64,000 bases of DNA from contig NZ_SLWS01000008.1 of the NCBI RefSeq assembly GCF_004345645.1, forward strand, positions 62,001 to 126,000. Direction: 5' to 3'. Shown one piece after another: positions 45,659 to 54,072 of the stretch (position 1 is its first letter; each line of letters begins with the position of its first letter). Under the pieces are notes generated by a model. It had not been told where the DNA came from and ran no database searches. It was given only the letters and a program-made list of their open reading frames with translations. The stretch is from Actinocrispum wychmicini. Its GTDB lineage: Bacteria; Actinomycetota; Actinomycetes; Mycobacteriales; Pseudonocardiaceae. The translations under genes and the position numbers were made by a program.

Positions 45659-45740
45659 GTGGCTCGCCGAATCGAGGTTTTGTCTTCGGAACCAACCGCC
45701 GACCTGGGAACGATTGAATCCTTTCAGGACAGACACGGCA

Positions 45741-45780
45741 GGTTGCGACGAACCTGGCCGGCGCAACCGCTGTTGCGACC
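45741..45780. promoter_or_regulatory. Cluster of three GTTGCG half-sites upstream of the LuxR-type regulator
   Basis: GGTTGCG at 45741 is inverted as CGCAACC at 45762, and GTTGCGACC recurs at 45772. This layout suggests an operator upstream of the regulator gene at 45836, possibly for its own product. Confidence 0.35.
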
Positions 45781-45835
45781 ATGCGTAGCCGGTTAGCGTT
45801 CGGTCACCCCTAGTTGACCACGTTGGAGTGACGAG

Positions 45836-46597
45836 ATGACCGCACCACTCAGGCTTCGCCACCCGAGCGTCTCCTTAGGCTCAGCCGCCGAGCGGGTCGT
45901 GAACGTAGCGATCTTCGACAGCATCCCGCTGTTCCGAGACGCGTTGTCCGAGCAGGTCCGGCGAGCCGGCGGCATGCGGCTGCTCGGCGCGACGGCGTCA
46001 CTCAGCGTCGCGGCCGACCCCCGTGTGCAACGTGACATCGATGTCATCGTGCTGGACGCCGTACTTGATCCCTACAGTCACTTCGCGAACTTCGTCACCG
46101 CCTCGCAGCCGCACGTCGCGATCCTGGCGGTCGTGCGTGAGCCGCTGTACAACGCCGCGTACGTCCAGACGGCCCTGTCGTCCGGCGTGCGCGGCATGAT
46201 CCCTCGAACGTCCACATCGGACGAGATGCTCGGCGCGATGCACAAGGTGCTCGGCGGGGACCGTTACCTGCACCCCGCGCTCGCCCGGATCGCCGAGCAC
46301 GCCGCCGAGACCTGCGGTGCCCGTGGCGTCGAGCTGACCAGGCGGGAACACGAGGTGCTCTTGCTGATCGCCGAGGGCCTGCAGAGCAAGGCGATCGCCA
46401 CCGCGCTGTTCATCTCCGCCGAGACGGTCCGCACGCACGTCAAGAACATCTGCAAGAAGCTGGCCGCGCGAGATCGTGCGCACGCTGTGGCGACCGCCTT
46501 TCACGTCGGGCTGCTCCAGCCCTCGCGGAGCAGCCGGGCGAGTGTCCCGAATGGCCGCGCCATGCTGGGCTCAGTCGGCTCTCGCGTGGCGGTATGA
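45836..46597 (+). CDS. NarL/LuxR-family response regulator
   Basis: The 253 residues comprise a receiver-like domain (about 20-150), with Asp in VIVLDAVLD as the only clear phosphorylation candidate, and a LuxR helix-turn-helix near 185-235 (LTRREHEVLLLIAEGLQSKA; SAETVRTHVKNICKKL). The acidic pocket is incomplete (AIFDSIPL at the usual DD position has one Asp), so activation may be atypical. No kinase gene is adjacent. A GGAG ribosome site precedes ATG 45836. Confidence 0.85.
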   Translation: MTAPLRLRHPSVSLGSAAERVVNVAIFDSIPLFRDALSEQVRRAGGMRLLGATASLSVAADPRVQRDIDVIVLDAVLDPYSHFANFVTASQPHVAILAVVREPLYNAAYVQTALSSGVRGMIPRTSTSDEMLGAMHKVLGGDRYLHPALARIAEHAAETCGARGVELTRREHEVLLLIAEGLQSKAIATALFISAETVRTHVKNICKKLAARDRAHAVATAFHVGLLQPSRSSRASVPNGRAMLGSVGSRVAV

Positions 46598-46624
46598 CCG
46601 GCTGACCGCCGGTCCGCCAGGTCC

Positions 46625-47494
46625 TCAGTGGATCAAGTCGCGCAGGGCTTTGCTGATCTCAGCAGGGGTTTCCTCGGCCATGAAGTGACCACTGGTGGTC
46701 GTCAGGTACCGAAGATTCGTGGCCCAGGCGCGCCACAGGGCGGGCGCGTCGAAACCGAGGGCCGCGCCCCAGTCCTGTTGGATGACGGTGACCGGCATGC
46801 GGAGTTGGCTGCCGGCGTCCCGGTCGGCCTGGTCGTGCTCGATGTCGATGCCGGCCGAGGCGCGGATGTCGGCGACGATGGAGGGCACGGCCTCGCGGGA
46901 CGCCTTCAGGTACGCGGCGCGTACGTCGGCGGGGATGGCGCCCACGCTCCACACGTCCAGGAAGTGGCCGAAGAAGGCGTCCGGTGCGGCGCCGATGAGC
47001 TGCTCGGGCAGGCCCGGCGGCTGAGCCATCAGGTACAGGTGGAACGCCACGGCCGCGGACCTGCCGTGCAGCACGTCCCACGTGTCCAGGGTCGGCAGCG
47101 TGTCGAGCAGGGCGAGATGGGTCACCGCGGCCGGGTGGTCGAGCGCCGCCCGGAATCCCACCAGCACACCCCGGTCGTGCCCGGCCAGCGCGAACCGTTC
47201 GTGGCCGAGTTCGCGGGCGAGGGCGACGATGTCGGCGGCCATGGTGCGTTTCGCGTAGGTTGTGCCGTCAGTGTCGGCGGGCTTGTCGCTGTCGCCGTAG
47301 CCACGCAGGTCAGGGCAGATGACGGTGTGGTCGGTCGCGAGGTCGGCGGCGACGTGCCGCCACATCAGGTGGGTCTGTGGGAAGCCGTGCAGCAGCACGA
47401 CCGGGCTGCCGGAGCCGCCGACGGCCACGTTCAACGCGACCCGGTCGGCGACCGTCACGCGCTGGTAGTCGAAGCCTGGAATGGTCGGTGTCAT
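46625..47494 (-). CDS. Alpha/beta hydrolase, haloacetate dehalogenase/epoxide hydrolase type
   Basis: This 289-residue protein starts at ATG 47494 behind AAAGGA. The oxyanion motif HGFPQTHLMW, the nucleophile elbow AGHDRG (Asp in the nucleophile position) and a late His (TTSGHFMAEE) are present. Asp as nucleophile is characteristic of haloacid dehalogenases and epoxide hydrolases rather than esterases. It is divergent from the SARP-type regulator at 47564, which may control it. Confidence 0.85.
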   Translation of the reverse strand: MTPTIPGFDYQRVTVADRVALNVAVGGSGSPVVLLHGFPQTHLMWRHVAADLATDHTVICPDLRGYGDSDKPADTDGTTYAKRTMAADIVALARELGHERFALAGHDRGVLVGFRAALDHPAAVTHLALLDTLPTLDTWDVLHGRSAAVAFHLYLMAQPPGLPEQLIGAAPDAFFGHFLDVWSVGAIPADVRAAYLKASREAVPSIVADIRASAGIDIEHDQADRDAGSQLRMPVTVIQQDWGAALGFDAPALWRAWATNLRYLTTTSGHFMAEETPAEISKALRDLIH

Positions 47495-47531
47495 GGGTGA
47501 TCCTTTCCTCGACCCGAGCATGCTGGACCCG

Positions 47532-47548
47532 GATCAGCAGCCGATCAG
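47532..47548 (+). promoter_or_regulatory. Two GATCAG direct repeats at 11-base period, SARP-type site candidate
   Basis: GATCAG at 47532 and 47543 are separated by exactly one helical turn, the arrangement bound by SARP regulators. They lie in the 69-base divergent gap between the hydrolase and a SARP-type gene, so self-regulation or control of the hydrolase is plausible. Confidence 0.35.
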
Positions 47549-47563
47549 TGAACGGAGGTGGGG

Positions 47564-49447
47564 GTGGACGAGGTCACGTTCGGTGTGCTCGGGCCGGTGA
47601 CGGCCGAGCGCGGCGGCGAACCGCTCGCGCTGAGAGGACCGCGGCATCGGGCCGTGGTGGCTCGGCTGATCGTGGCCAGGCGGCGGGTCGTTTCGGTTGA
47701 TCGCCTGGTCGACGACCTGTGGGACGAGCCGCCTCCGCGCGCTGTGGGCGCCTTGCGGACCTTCGTCGGGGACCTACGACAGGTCCTGGAGCCGGAGCGG
47801 CCGCGTCGTGCTCCGGCGCGTCTGCTGGTCACCGAGGGCGTCGGTTACGCGCTGCGCGCCGAGGCCGTGGACGCGTGGCGGTTCGACTCGATCGTCACGG
47901 CGGCTTCGCAGCTGCCGCCTTCGCGGGCGCTGAGCGAGCTGGACGCGGCGCTCGGGCTGTGGCGTGGGCCCGTTTACGGCGAGTTCGCGGAGGAGCCCTG
48001 GTCACGGGCTGAGCGGACCCGGCTGACCGAGCTGCGGCTGCGTGCGGTGGAGCAGCGGGCCGAGGCGCTGTTGGCCCTGGACCGGGCGGCCGACGCGGTG
48101 CCGGACCTGGACGCGCACCTGGCCGAACACCCCTGGCGGGAGGACGCCTGGCGGCTGCTGGCGTTGGCGCTTTACCGGACGGGTCGCCAGGCGGACGCGC
48201 TCGCGGTCCTGCGCCGAGCCCGCGCGATGCTGATCGAGCACCTGGGCGTGGACCCGGGCCCGCGCCTGCGCCGCCTGGAAGCCGAGGTCCTCGCCCAGGA
48301 CCCACGGCTGGATCCACCGGCCCAGCTGTGGGCGCAGGCGACTCAGGCGTACGACCGGGTGGTCGCCGCAGGCGCCCGTGCCCGCCTCGAATCCACCGTC
48401 GGCCTGCTGCGGAACCTCGCAGTCACCGGTGGCAGTGGCTTGGAGGCGGCCCGGCAGCATCGCCTGGCGGCCGTCACCGCGGCTGAGGAGACCGGCGACC
48501 CCGAGCTGACCGCCCGGGTGATCGGCGCGTACGACGTCCCCGCGATCTGGACCCGTAGCGACGACCCGGAGATGGCGCGGCAGCTCGTCGCGGCGGCCGA
48601 GCGAACGCTCACCGCGTTGCCTGCGGACGCTTCGTCCACACGCTGTCGTTTGCTGGCCACCATCGCCCTGGAGACACGCGGTGTCCGTACGCCGCGTGGG
48701 CCCGAGGCGGCGCGGGAGGCCGAGCGGATCGCGCGCAGCCTGGACGATCCGGCGTTGTTGGCGTTCGCCCTCAACGGCACGTTCATGCAGTCCTGCACCG
48801 CGGCCGGCCTGGCGCCGACCCGGGACGCGATCGGGGCCGAAGTCCTCGCCCTCGCCACTCGCCACGACCTGGTCACGTACCAGGTGCTCGGCCACTTGAT
48901 CCGCGTCCAGTCGCTGAGCGCCCTCGGCGACCTGACCACCGCCGACCACCACGCTTCCGCGGTGGATCGCCTGGCCGAGCGCCACGAACTGCCGCTCGTC
49001 GGCGTTTTCACCGAGTGGTACCGGGCGTTGCGTCAGGCCGCCACCGGGAGCCCGCTCGCCGAGGCCGCCTACCAGGCCGCCGCCACGCGGCTGGACGGCG
49101 CCGGGATGCCTGGGCTGGAGCACGGCCTGCTGCCTTTGGCCCTGCTGTGCCTGCGTCTGGCACACGGCCTGCCGCCCGATGTGGACATGCGGGACGACTG
49201 GGGCCCGTACCGGCCGTGGGCGGAACCGTTCGCCCTGCCGGACGCCCGGGAAGCACTGCGGGCGCTCCCGGAACCGCCCCCTGACCTGCTGTACGAGGTG
49301 TTGTGCTGCGTTGAGGCCGCCCTCGCGCTTCAGCTCGACGACTCCGTTGTGCTGGCACGGACGCGGGCTCGGCTGCGGCCCGCCGCCGGGCAACTCGGCG
49401 GTGGCGGACTGATCACCGTCGGTCCCGTCGACCGCTGGCTCTCCTGA
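47564..49447 (+). CDS. AfsR/SARP-family transcriptional regulator
   Basis: The 627 residues have an OmpR-type winged helix (1-95: FGVLGPVTAERGGEPLALRG) and a BTAD domain (100-245, ending LIEHLGVDPGPRLRRLE). A 380-residue helical region without Walker motifs follows and lacks the NB-ARC of full AfsR. The C-terminal part looks like TPR-type helices. GTG 47564 is preferred over GTG 47558 because GGAGG at 47553-47557 then has correct spacing. Target genes are unknown; the divergent hydrolase is the nearest candidate. Confidence 0.87.
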   Translation: MDEVTFGVLGPVTAERGGEPLALRGPRHRAVVARLIVARRRVVSVDRLVDDLWDEPPPRAVGALRTFVGDLRQVLEPERPRRAPARLLVTEGVGYALRAEAVDAWRFDSIVTAASQLPPSRALSELDAALGLWRGPVYGEFAEEPWSRAERTRLTELRLRAVEQRAEALLALDRAADAVPDLDAHLAEHPWREDAWRLLALALYRTGRQADALAVLRRARAMLIEHLGVDPGPRLRRLEAEVLAQDPRLDPPAQLWAQATQAYDRVVAAGARARLESTVGLLRNLAVTGGSGLEAARQHRLAAVTAAEETGDPELTARVIGAYDVPAIWTRSDDPEMARQLVAAAERTLTALPADASSTRCRLLATIALETRGVRTPRGPEAAREAERIARSLDDPALLAFALNGTFMQSCTAAGLAPTRDAIGAEVLALATRHDLVTYQVLGHLIRVQSLSALGDLTTADHHASAVDRLAERHELPLVGVFTEWYRALRQAATGSPLAEAAYQAAATRLDGAGMPGLEHGLLPLALLCLRLAHGLPPDVDMRDDWGPYRPWAEPFALPDAREALRALPEPPPDLLYEVLCCVEAALALQLDDSVVLARTRARLRPAAGQLGGGGLITVGPVDRWLS

Positions 49448-49515
49448 AAGTCAGGTGTATCAACGCGGCTTCTCGGCCGTCTGTACCGACATCCACGGAT
49501 GAACGGAGTACACCG

Positions 49516-49818
49516 ATGACCGCATCGCGGACCGGCCAGAACCAGACCGGCTGGACCAGCAGCACCCGCTTCGCCATGATCGACGCCGCCGCGGCGAAAG
49601 CATTGCGGGAAAAGAGGAACTCGTCGAACGTCACCATCCTGGGCGCCATGTACGCCAGCGAGGCCGGCGTCGGCGCCGCCGCCTTCAGCCACGACTGCCC
49701 GGGAAAGCTCTTCGTCGACTACTACACCGGCGAGGACGGCCACGTCTACGTGGGCGTGTCGGCCTGGTACGAGTGCGACAGCACCCTGGAGATCCTCGGC
49801 GAAGTGCAGATCCCCTGA
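49516..49818 (+). CDS. Small protein of unknown function
   Basis: The 100-residue protein begins at ATG 49516 behind GGAG. It has a helical N-terminal half (STRFAMIDAAAAKALREK) and a beta-rich C-terminal half with two Cys (SHDCPG and WYECDS) that could form a disulfide. No signal peptide or known family was recognised. It lies downstream of the SARP-type gene by 68 bases. Its TGA abuts the convergent gene stop, forming TGATCA. Confidence 0.6.
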   Translation: MTASRTGQNQTGWTSSTRFAMIDAAAAKALREKRNSSNVTILGAMYASEAGVGAAAFSHDCPGKLFVDYYTGEDGHVYVGVSAWYECDSTLEILGEVQIP

Positions 49819-50436
49819 TCAGACGTTCGCCGACGGGTGCACACCCGGCCGGTAGCCGGCCCTGATCGTGTCCACAGTGGATACCGGGGTCAGCACGTCC
49901 GCCGGGCCGTCAGCCAACGTCCGTGACTCGGTGTATCCTGCCGGTGTCCACAGGCGCAGTTTTCTGTTGTGCAGCAGCCAGTTTGCCTCCTTGTGTCGGA
50001 TGAAGACGCCGTCCGGCAGGGTGTCCGGGGCGGCTTGGTGCGTGGTTCGGGCACCGTTGATCAGGCCGCGCTCGGTGTGCAGGACGTTGTCGATCTCGTC
50101 AGCTGTCGGTTTCGGCCCACTGTGGGCCCACGCGGCCCGGAACTGTTGGTACTCCGGATACCGGCATTCCGCGCACGGCCGGTGTCCCGCTGCCAGCGCG
50201 ACCGCCTCGTCCAGGAAGAACAGTTCGGTGTAGCGGTGCGGTTGCATGATCCTCCGGCGGCGGCCCCGGAACTCCAGAACGCACACCAGCCAGCGGCGGA
50301 CCTGGTGGCGGCGGACGATGACCAGGTCGTCGTTGTGCAGGATGCCCCTGTTGCCGTACATGGTCCCGCGGTGCTCGGTGGCGATCAGATCGCCCTCCGG
50401 AGTCACCCGGTTCCGCAAAGGATGGGCCAGAGTCAT
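49819..50436 (-). CDS. Conserved hypothetical protein with a CxxC motif
   Basis: This 205-residue soluble protein starts at ATG 50436, which overlaps the DUF1905 stop as ATGA. RPCAECRYPEYQQFRAAW near residue 92 recalls the Cys-rich segment of Ada-type DNA repair proteins (RPCKRC), and several conserved His lie around it, so a zinc site is possible. The rest has no known match in my reading. It is co-translated with the DUF1905 gene. Confidence 0.65.
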   Translation of the reverse strand: MTLAHPLRNRVTPEGDLIATEHRGTMYGNRGILHNDDLVIVRRHQVRRWLVCVLEFRGRRRRIMQPHRYTELFFLDEAVALAAGHRPCAECRYPEYQQFRAAWAHSGPKPTADEIDNVLHTERGLINGARTTHQAAPDTLPDGVFIRHKEANWLLHNRKLRLWTPAGYTESRTLADGPADVLTPVSTVDTIRAGYRPGVHPSANV

Positions 50437-50732
50437 AAACCCAGCAACTCCACGGTGACGCTGGCGGTGTCGCCGACGTCGAGCGATTCGGCCTTGCGGA
50501 TCGCCTTCTTCACGGGCAGCACGTAGCCCCGGCCGCGGTCCGGGAAGATCGACGTCGTCCACGTGCTGCCGCCGACGGCGACCCGGACCCGAAGCGAGCC
50601 GAAACCGCGACGCGGGCCGCCGAACAGCTCGCGGATGTCCTCGGACGCCTCGGCGGGCAGGCTGACGAACGTCCAACTGTCAGCCCGCCGAGCGTCCCAC
50701 TCCCACAACTTGGCGTCAAAGTCGATGACCAT
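50433..50732 (-). CDS. DUF1905 domain protein
   Basis: The 99 residues form a compact beta-barrel-like domain: FDAKLWEWDA, WTFVSLPAEASEDIRE, GFGSLRVRVAVGGSTWTTSI, YVLPVKKAIRKAESLDVGDT, VTVELLG. This is the complete DUF1905 pattern, found alone or joined to YdeI/OmpD-type domains. The biochemical function of the family is unknown. It is first in a two-gene leftward operon. The 272-base gap upstream (50733-51004) contains only a short CCCCCTACGGGGG hairpin. Confidence 0.85.
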   Translation of the reverse strand: MVIDFDAKLWEWDARRADSWTFVSLPAEASEDIRELFGGPRRGFGSLRVRVAVGGSTWTTSIFPDRGRGYVLPVKKAIRKAESLDVGDTASVTVELLGL

Positions 50733-51004
50733 GCCCCGAGGGTCGCACGAGCCACCGACAGTGTTGATGGTCCTCGCTCCGCTCGGACAGCCTTGGCCGC
50801 CTGAAGCCGGCCTGTGCCCATCGCCGACCCCCTACGGGGGCCGCCCACCCCCACCGGTCCACCGCGCCCCACGCGACCGACATCTCCGCTCTGAGCTGGT
50901 CGCCGCTGGAGTTGGGGCGATGTCGGGCGGGTTGCGCGGCGTAAATGACCGGCGTGGCCAAGCGGGTCTCGATCATCCGGCGTCCGGGAGGTTACTGTTC
51001 GGTA

Positions 51005-51745
51005 ATGGAGATCTTCGACGACCTTGAGGCCGAGTACGAGCGGCTTGACGGCATCTTCGCCGGGTTGTCCGAGGCCGACTGGAACCATCCGTCGGACGCG
51101 GCCGGCTGGACGAACGTGGACGTGGTGCTGCATCTCGCGCAGAGCGAGGAGACCGTCGCCGCGACCGTGACCGGTGGCCCGGTGATGCCCAACAGGCTGG
51201 CCGGGGACCGCGGCCCGACCAGCGTGGACGACGCGATGGCGATGTGGGTCGACGCCGAGCGCGCCGGCCCGGACGTGGTTTATCCGCGTTGGCAGGCGGC
51301 GCGGAGGCGGTCCGTGGAGGTGCTGCGCGCGGCTGACCCGGATCGCAGGACGCCGTGGGCGTCCGCGCCGTTGCGGCCAGCCGCGCTGGCGACCACGCGG
51401 CTGGCGGAGCACTGGGCGCACGCCCTGGACATCACCGTGCCGCTGGGCATCCCGTACCCGGACACCGCGCGGCTGCGGCACATCGCGTGGCTCGGACACC
51501 GCACGTTGCCGTACGCGTTCGCGCTGGCTGAGGAACAGTTCGCCCCGGTGCGGGCCGAGTTGACCGGCCCGGACGGCGACGTCTGGCGGTACGGTCCGGA
51601 TGACGCCGAGTCGGTGATCAGCGGGCCGGCCGGGGCGTTCTGCCGGGTCGGCGCCCGCCGGCTGACGCCTGAGGAGTCGGGCCTGACCGCGACCGGACCG
51701 CACAGCACCACCGCGTTGCGGCTGTTGCGTAACTACGCCGCCTGA
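51005..51745 (+). CDS. TIGR03084-type DinB/maleylpyruvate-isomerase-fold protein
   Basis: This 246-residue protein has a four-helix DinB-like N-terminal half with metal-ligand His candidates in VVLHLAQSEE and LAEHWAHALD and the WNHPSDAAGWTNVDVV start seen in the family. Relatives are metal-dependent and many use mycothiol. The reaction of this branch is unknown. A GGAGG lies 14 bases before ATG 51005, rather far, so translation may rely on a short or leaderless message. Confidence 0.8.
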   Translation: MEIFDDLEAEYERLDGIFAGLSEADWNHPSDAAGWTNVDVVLHLAQSEETVAATVTGGPVMPNRLAGDRGPTSVDDAMAMWVDAERAGPDVVYPRWQAARRRSVEVLRAADPDRRTPWASAPLRPAALATTRLAEHWAHALDITVPLGIPYPDTARLRHIAWLGHRTLPYAFALAEEQFAPVRAELTGPDGDVWRYGPDDAESVISGPAGAFCRVGARRLTPEESGLTATGPHSTTALRLLRNYAA

Positions 51746-51826
51746 CGAGGCCCGCCCGACTGCCCTTTTGGGCATGCTGCAGCCCGTCTGATGCCCTACG
51801 GTCCGCCCTAGCGGGAAAGGACGGGC

Positions 51827-53500
51827 ATGAGCGGTGACAGTCACCAGAGCGTGGACCGGCAGCCGGACGGGCAGGAGCAGGCCAGGCCGGCGCTGCCCGT
51901 CCGGGATGTCGCCGCGCTGCAAGGAGCGGGCAACAGGGCGCTGAGCGGACTGCTGTCCGGCGGCACACCCGTTACCGTGCAACGGGATGTGGTGAGCGAC
52001 GTCGAGGACAAGATGTCGTACTCGGCCACCGACTGGGCGGTCACCGACGAGGAGGCGACCGAGTCCCTCAACGAACTCGCGTCGCTCCCAGCGCCGGCGT
52101 TGACGTCCGCGTTGGGGCGGCTGTCGCAGACGGCGAAGACGCGCCTGTTGGACAACCTGCCGGGCAGCGCGCGGCAGACGTCGGCGTTCACCAAGGTCCT
52201 TGTCGCCATGGGGCCGGACGCCGTGCAGCCGTACGTGGAGAACCTGCTCAGCTACGGCGTGTTCGACTGGGCGATCACGGACGCGGACGCGTTGGGCGTG
52301 TTCCGGATCTTCGTGGCGTTGCAGCCCGCGCAGCAGACCGCGTTGGCGCAGAAGCTCGGCAGTGGGTTCCGGTCCCGGCTGGCCGGCAACCTCGCCCGGT
52401 CGGGGACGATCGGCGAGGCCGAGCACGCCGCGTTGCGGACGTTGTTCGACGCCACCCCGGACACCGAGGTGGAGACCCTGAAAGCGTGGCTGCACCTGCG
52501 GTTCCGGATCGAGTTCGGCACCGACACGCACCGCGGTGAGACGGCCGAGGAATGGGACGGCGCCAGCCTGCGCCGGATGTACAACGTGTTGCAGGGACTG
52601 CCCGCGGGCGCGGTGGAGGCCAACCCGGACCTGGCGCGGATCGACCGGTACAAGGACGCTGGGCTCGCCGGCGGCTACTACGGCAGTGACGGGCGGATCG
52701 CCATGGGCTACGGCGACCTGCGCGCCCTGAACGCGGTCGTGGGTCCGGGCAACCCGGGCGGCGGCGGGATGGGGGTCGTGCCTGTGCCGCTGCAGGGCCA
52801 GAACCTGTTCGACGGGGTGGTCCGGCACGAGGTCGGGCATGCCGTGGACCGGCGGCTCGGCTTGGCGGCGAGCTACTGCGTCGGCCACGCGTCCGGCGGT
52901 AACTGGCAGGCCCACGGCGACGGCGGTGGCCTGGCGTCGACGCTCGTGACGGCCAGCGCGGGGGCGATCGCGGGGTTGCCGCCGGAGCAGAAGACCGCTG
53001 TGGTCGAAGTCCTGCAGTCGGCCATCACCGACCGGACGCCGGAACAGATCCAGGCCCATCTGCAGGCGCTGCCGTTCTGGGGTTCGCTGCCGCCGGCGAC
53101 GCAGACCGCGATCCTCAACGACAACGCCGTGCAGGCGCTGCAGATCTGTTTCGCGAACAAGAACCCCGGTGACCCGTGGTACAACCCGTCGGACACCGGC
53201 GGCATCCATATCGCGGGCCGCGTCTACCAGGAGGCGTATCCCGGCCAGTGGTGGAGTTACGATCCCGTCGCGCGGTCCAGGAAGGTGTCGTCGTACCAGT
53301 TCCGGGCGCCGGGCGAATGGATCGCGGAGGCGTACAACGTCTACTACACACCGCCCACCAAAGGTGTGCTGCTCGCGGCCGTCGACCCCGCCACGAAGGC
53401 GTGGTTCGACGTCAACGTGGACGCCGCCACCGGCGGTGAGGGCGCGGGCGGCACCGGCCCGGCACTGCCCGCGCCGAACACGGGACCTGGTTTCCCCTAA
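51827..53500 (+). CDS. Metalloprotease-like protein with N-terminus typical of contractile-injection-associated proteins
   Basis: The 557-residue protein has VAALQGAGNRALSGLL at residues 28-43. This resembles the LQ-xx-GNRA segment found at the start of many actinobacterial proteins linked to extracellular contractile injection systems. Two similar helical repeats follow (TDWAVTDEEAT and FDWAITDADAL). The catalytic region has His334-Glu335-x-x-His338 (HEVGH) and a distal Glu501 in EWIAEAYN, a gluzincin-like zinc site. The tail is Gly/Ala/Pro-rich. No signal peptide is present. It is followed at 1 base by a lipoprotein gene and then by a CpXC gene, so the three probably act together. Confidence 0.75.
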   Translation: MSGDSHQSVDRQPDGQEQARPALPVRDVAALQGAGNRALSGLLSGGTPVTVQRDVVSDVEDKMSYSATDWAVTDEEATESLNELASLPAPALTSALGRLSQTAKTRLLDNLPGSARQTSAFTKVLVAMGPDAVQPYVENLLSYGVFDWAITDADALGVFRIFVALQPAQQTALAQKLGSGFRSRLAGNLARSGTIGEAEHAALRTLFDATPDTEVETLKAWLHLRFRIEFGTDTHRGETAEEWDGASLRRMYNVLQGLPAGAVEANPDLARIDRYKDAGLAGGYYGSDGRIAMGYGDLRALNAVVGPGNPGGGGMGVVPVPLQGQNLFDGVVRHEVGHAVDRRLGLAASYCVGHASGGNWQAHGDGGGLASTLVTASAGAIAGLPPEQKTAVVEVLQSAITDRTPEQIQAHLQALPFWGSLPPATQTAILNDNAVQALQICFANKNPGDPWYNPSDTGGIHIAGRVYQEAYPGQWWSYDPVARSRKVSSYQFRAPGEWIAEAYNVYYTPPTKGVLLAAVDPATKAWFDVNVDAATGGEGAGGTGPALPAPNTGPGFP

Positions 53501-53501
53501 G

Positions 53502-54065
53502 GTGTCGCGGGTCGTGATCATGATCGTCGCCGTGCTGGTGTTGGGCGCGTGCGCGACGTCTAGTCCACAAGGATCGGGGAACATGGTCGACGAGGAACAT
53601 CTGCGGTCCGCCCTGCGCAAGCAGTTCGACATGCCCAAGGACAGCCTGCGGGTGGAGATCGGGCCGCCCGTGCCGGGCATGCTCGTCTTCTACGCGTACG
53701 ACCTGAAGGACTCTCGGGTCGGCGTGACCGGGGTGTTCGACGGGGAGGTCCGCACCGATTTCGACGTGACGCTGCCGCTTGTGCTGCGCGCGCTCGGCTA
53801 CGGCGAACGCGAGGTCGACCCGATGGTGGTCGCCGGGGCGGTCGGCAAGCTCGAAGGCAACCCGGGGACGCCGTTCCTCACCCAGTTCGCCATCGACCAG
53901 TCCGGCAACCCGGCGGTGATGACCTTGCCGCGACTCGTTTCCGTGGAGGGGCAGCAGGTCGTCGAGTACTGGAACAAGACGTCCCGGACGCCGCCGTGGC
54001 GCTCGCGCGTCTTCCGCAAGGCCGACGGGAGCTTCGAAGTCCGTCACGACAATCCTGCGAGGTAG
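53502..54065 (+). CDS. Lipoprotein of unknown function
   Basis: The 187 residues begin VSRVVIMIVAVLVLGAC, a lipoprotein signal with Cys as the lipidated residue. The mature part is a small mixed domain with DFDVTLPLVLRALGYG and PAVMTLPRLVS. No enzymatic motif was seen. GTG 53502 lies one base after the protease stop; GTG 53514 and ATG 53520 are also possible starts. Tight spacing implies one operon with the protease and CpXC genes. Confidence 0.65.
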   Translation: MSRVVIMIVAVLVLGACATSSPQGSGNMVDEEHLRSALRKQFDMPKDSLRVEIGPPVPGMLVFYAYDLKDSRVGVTGVFDGEVRTDFDVTLPLVLRALGYGEREVDPMVVAGAVGKLEGNPGTPFLTQFAIDQSGNPAVMTLPRLVSVEGQQVVEYWNKTSRTPPWRSRVFRKADGSFEVRHDNPAR

Positions 54066-54072
54066 GGCGACC

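Noticed and set aside
50510..53680. Very long open frame of over 1000 codons on the minus strand
   Set aside because: It runs antisense to three genes with clear domains (DinB-like protein, metalloprotease, lipoprotein). Its predicted protein is Arg/Pro/Gly/His-rich without motifs, as expected for the shadow of high-GC coding DNA.
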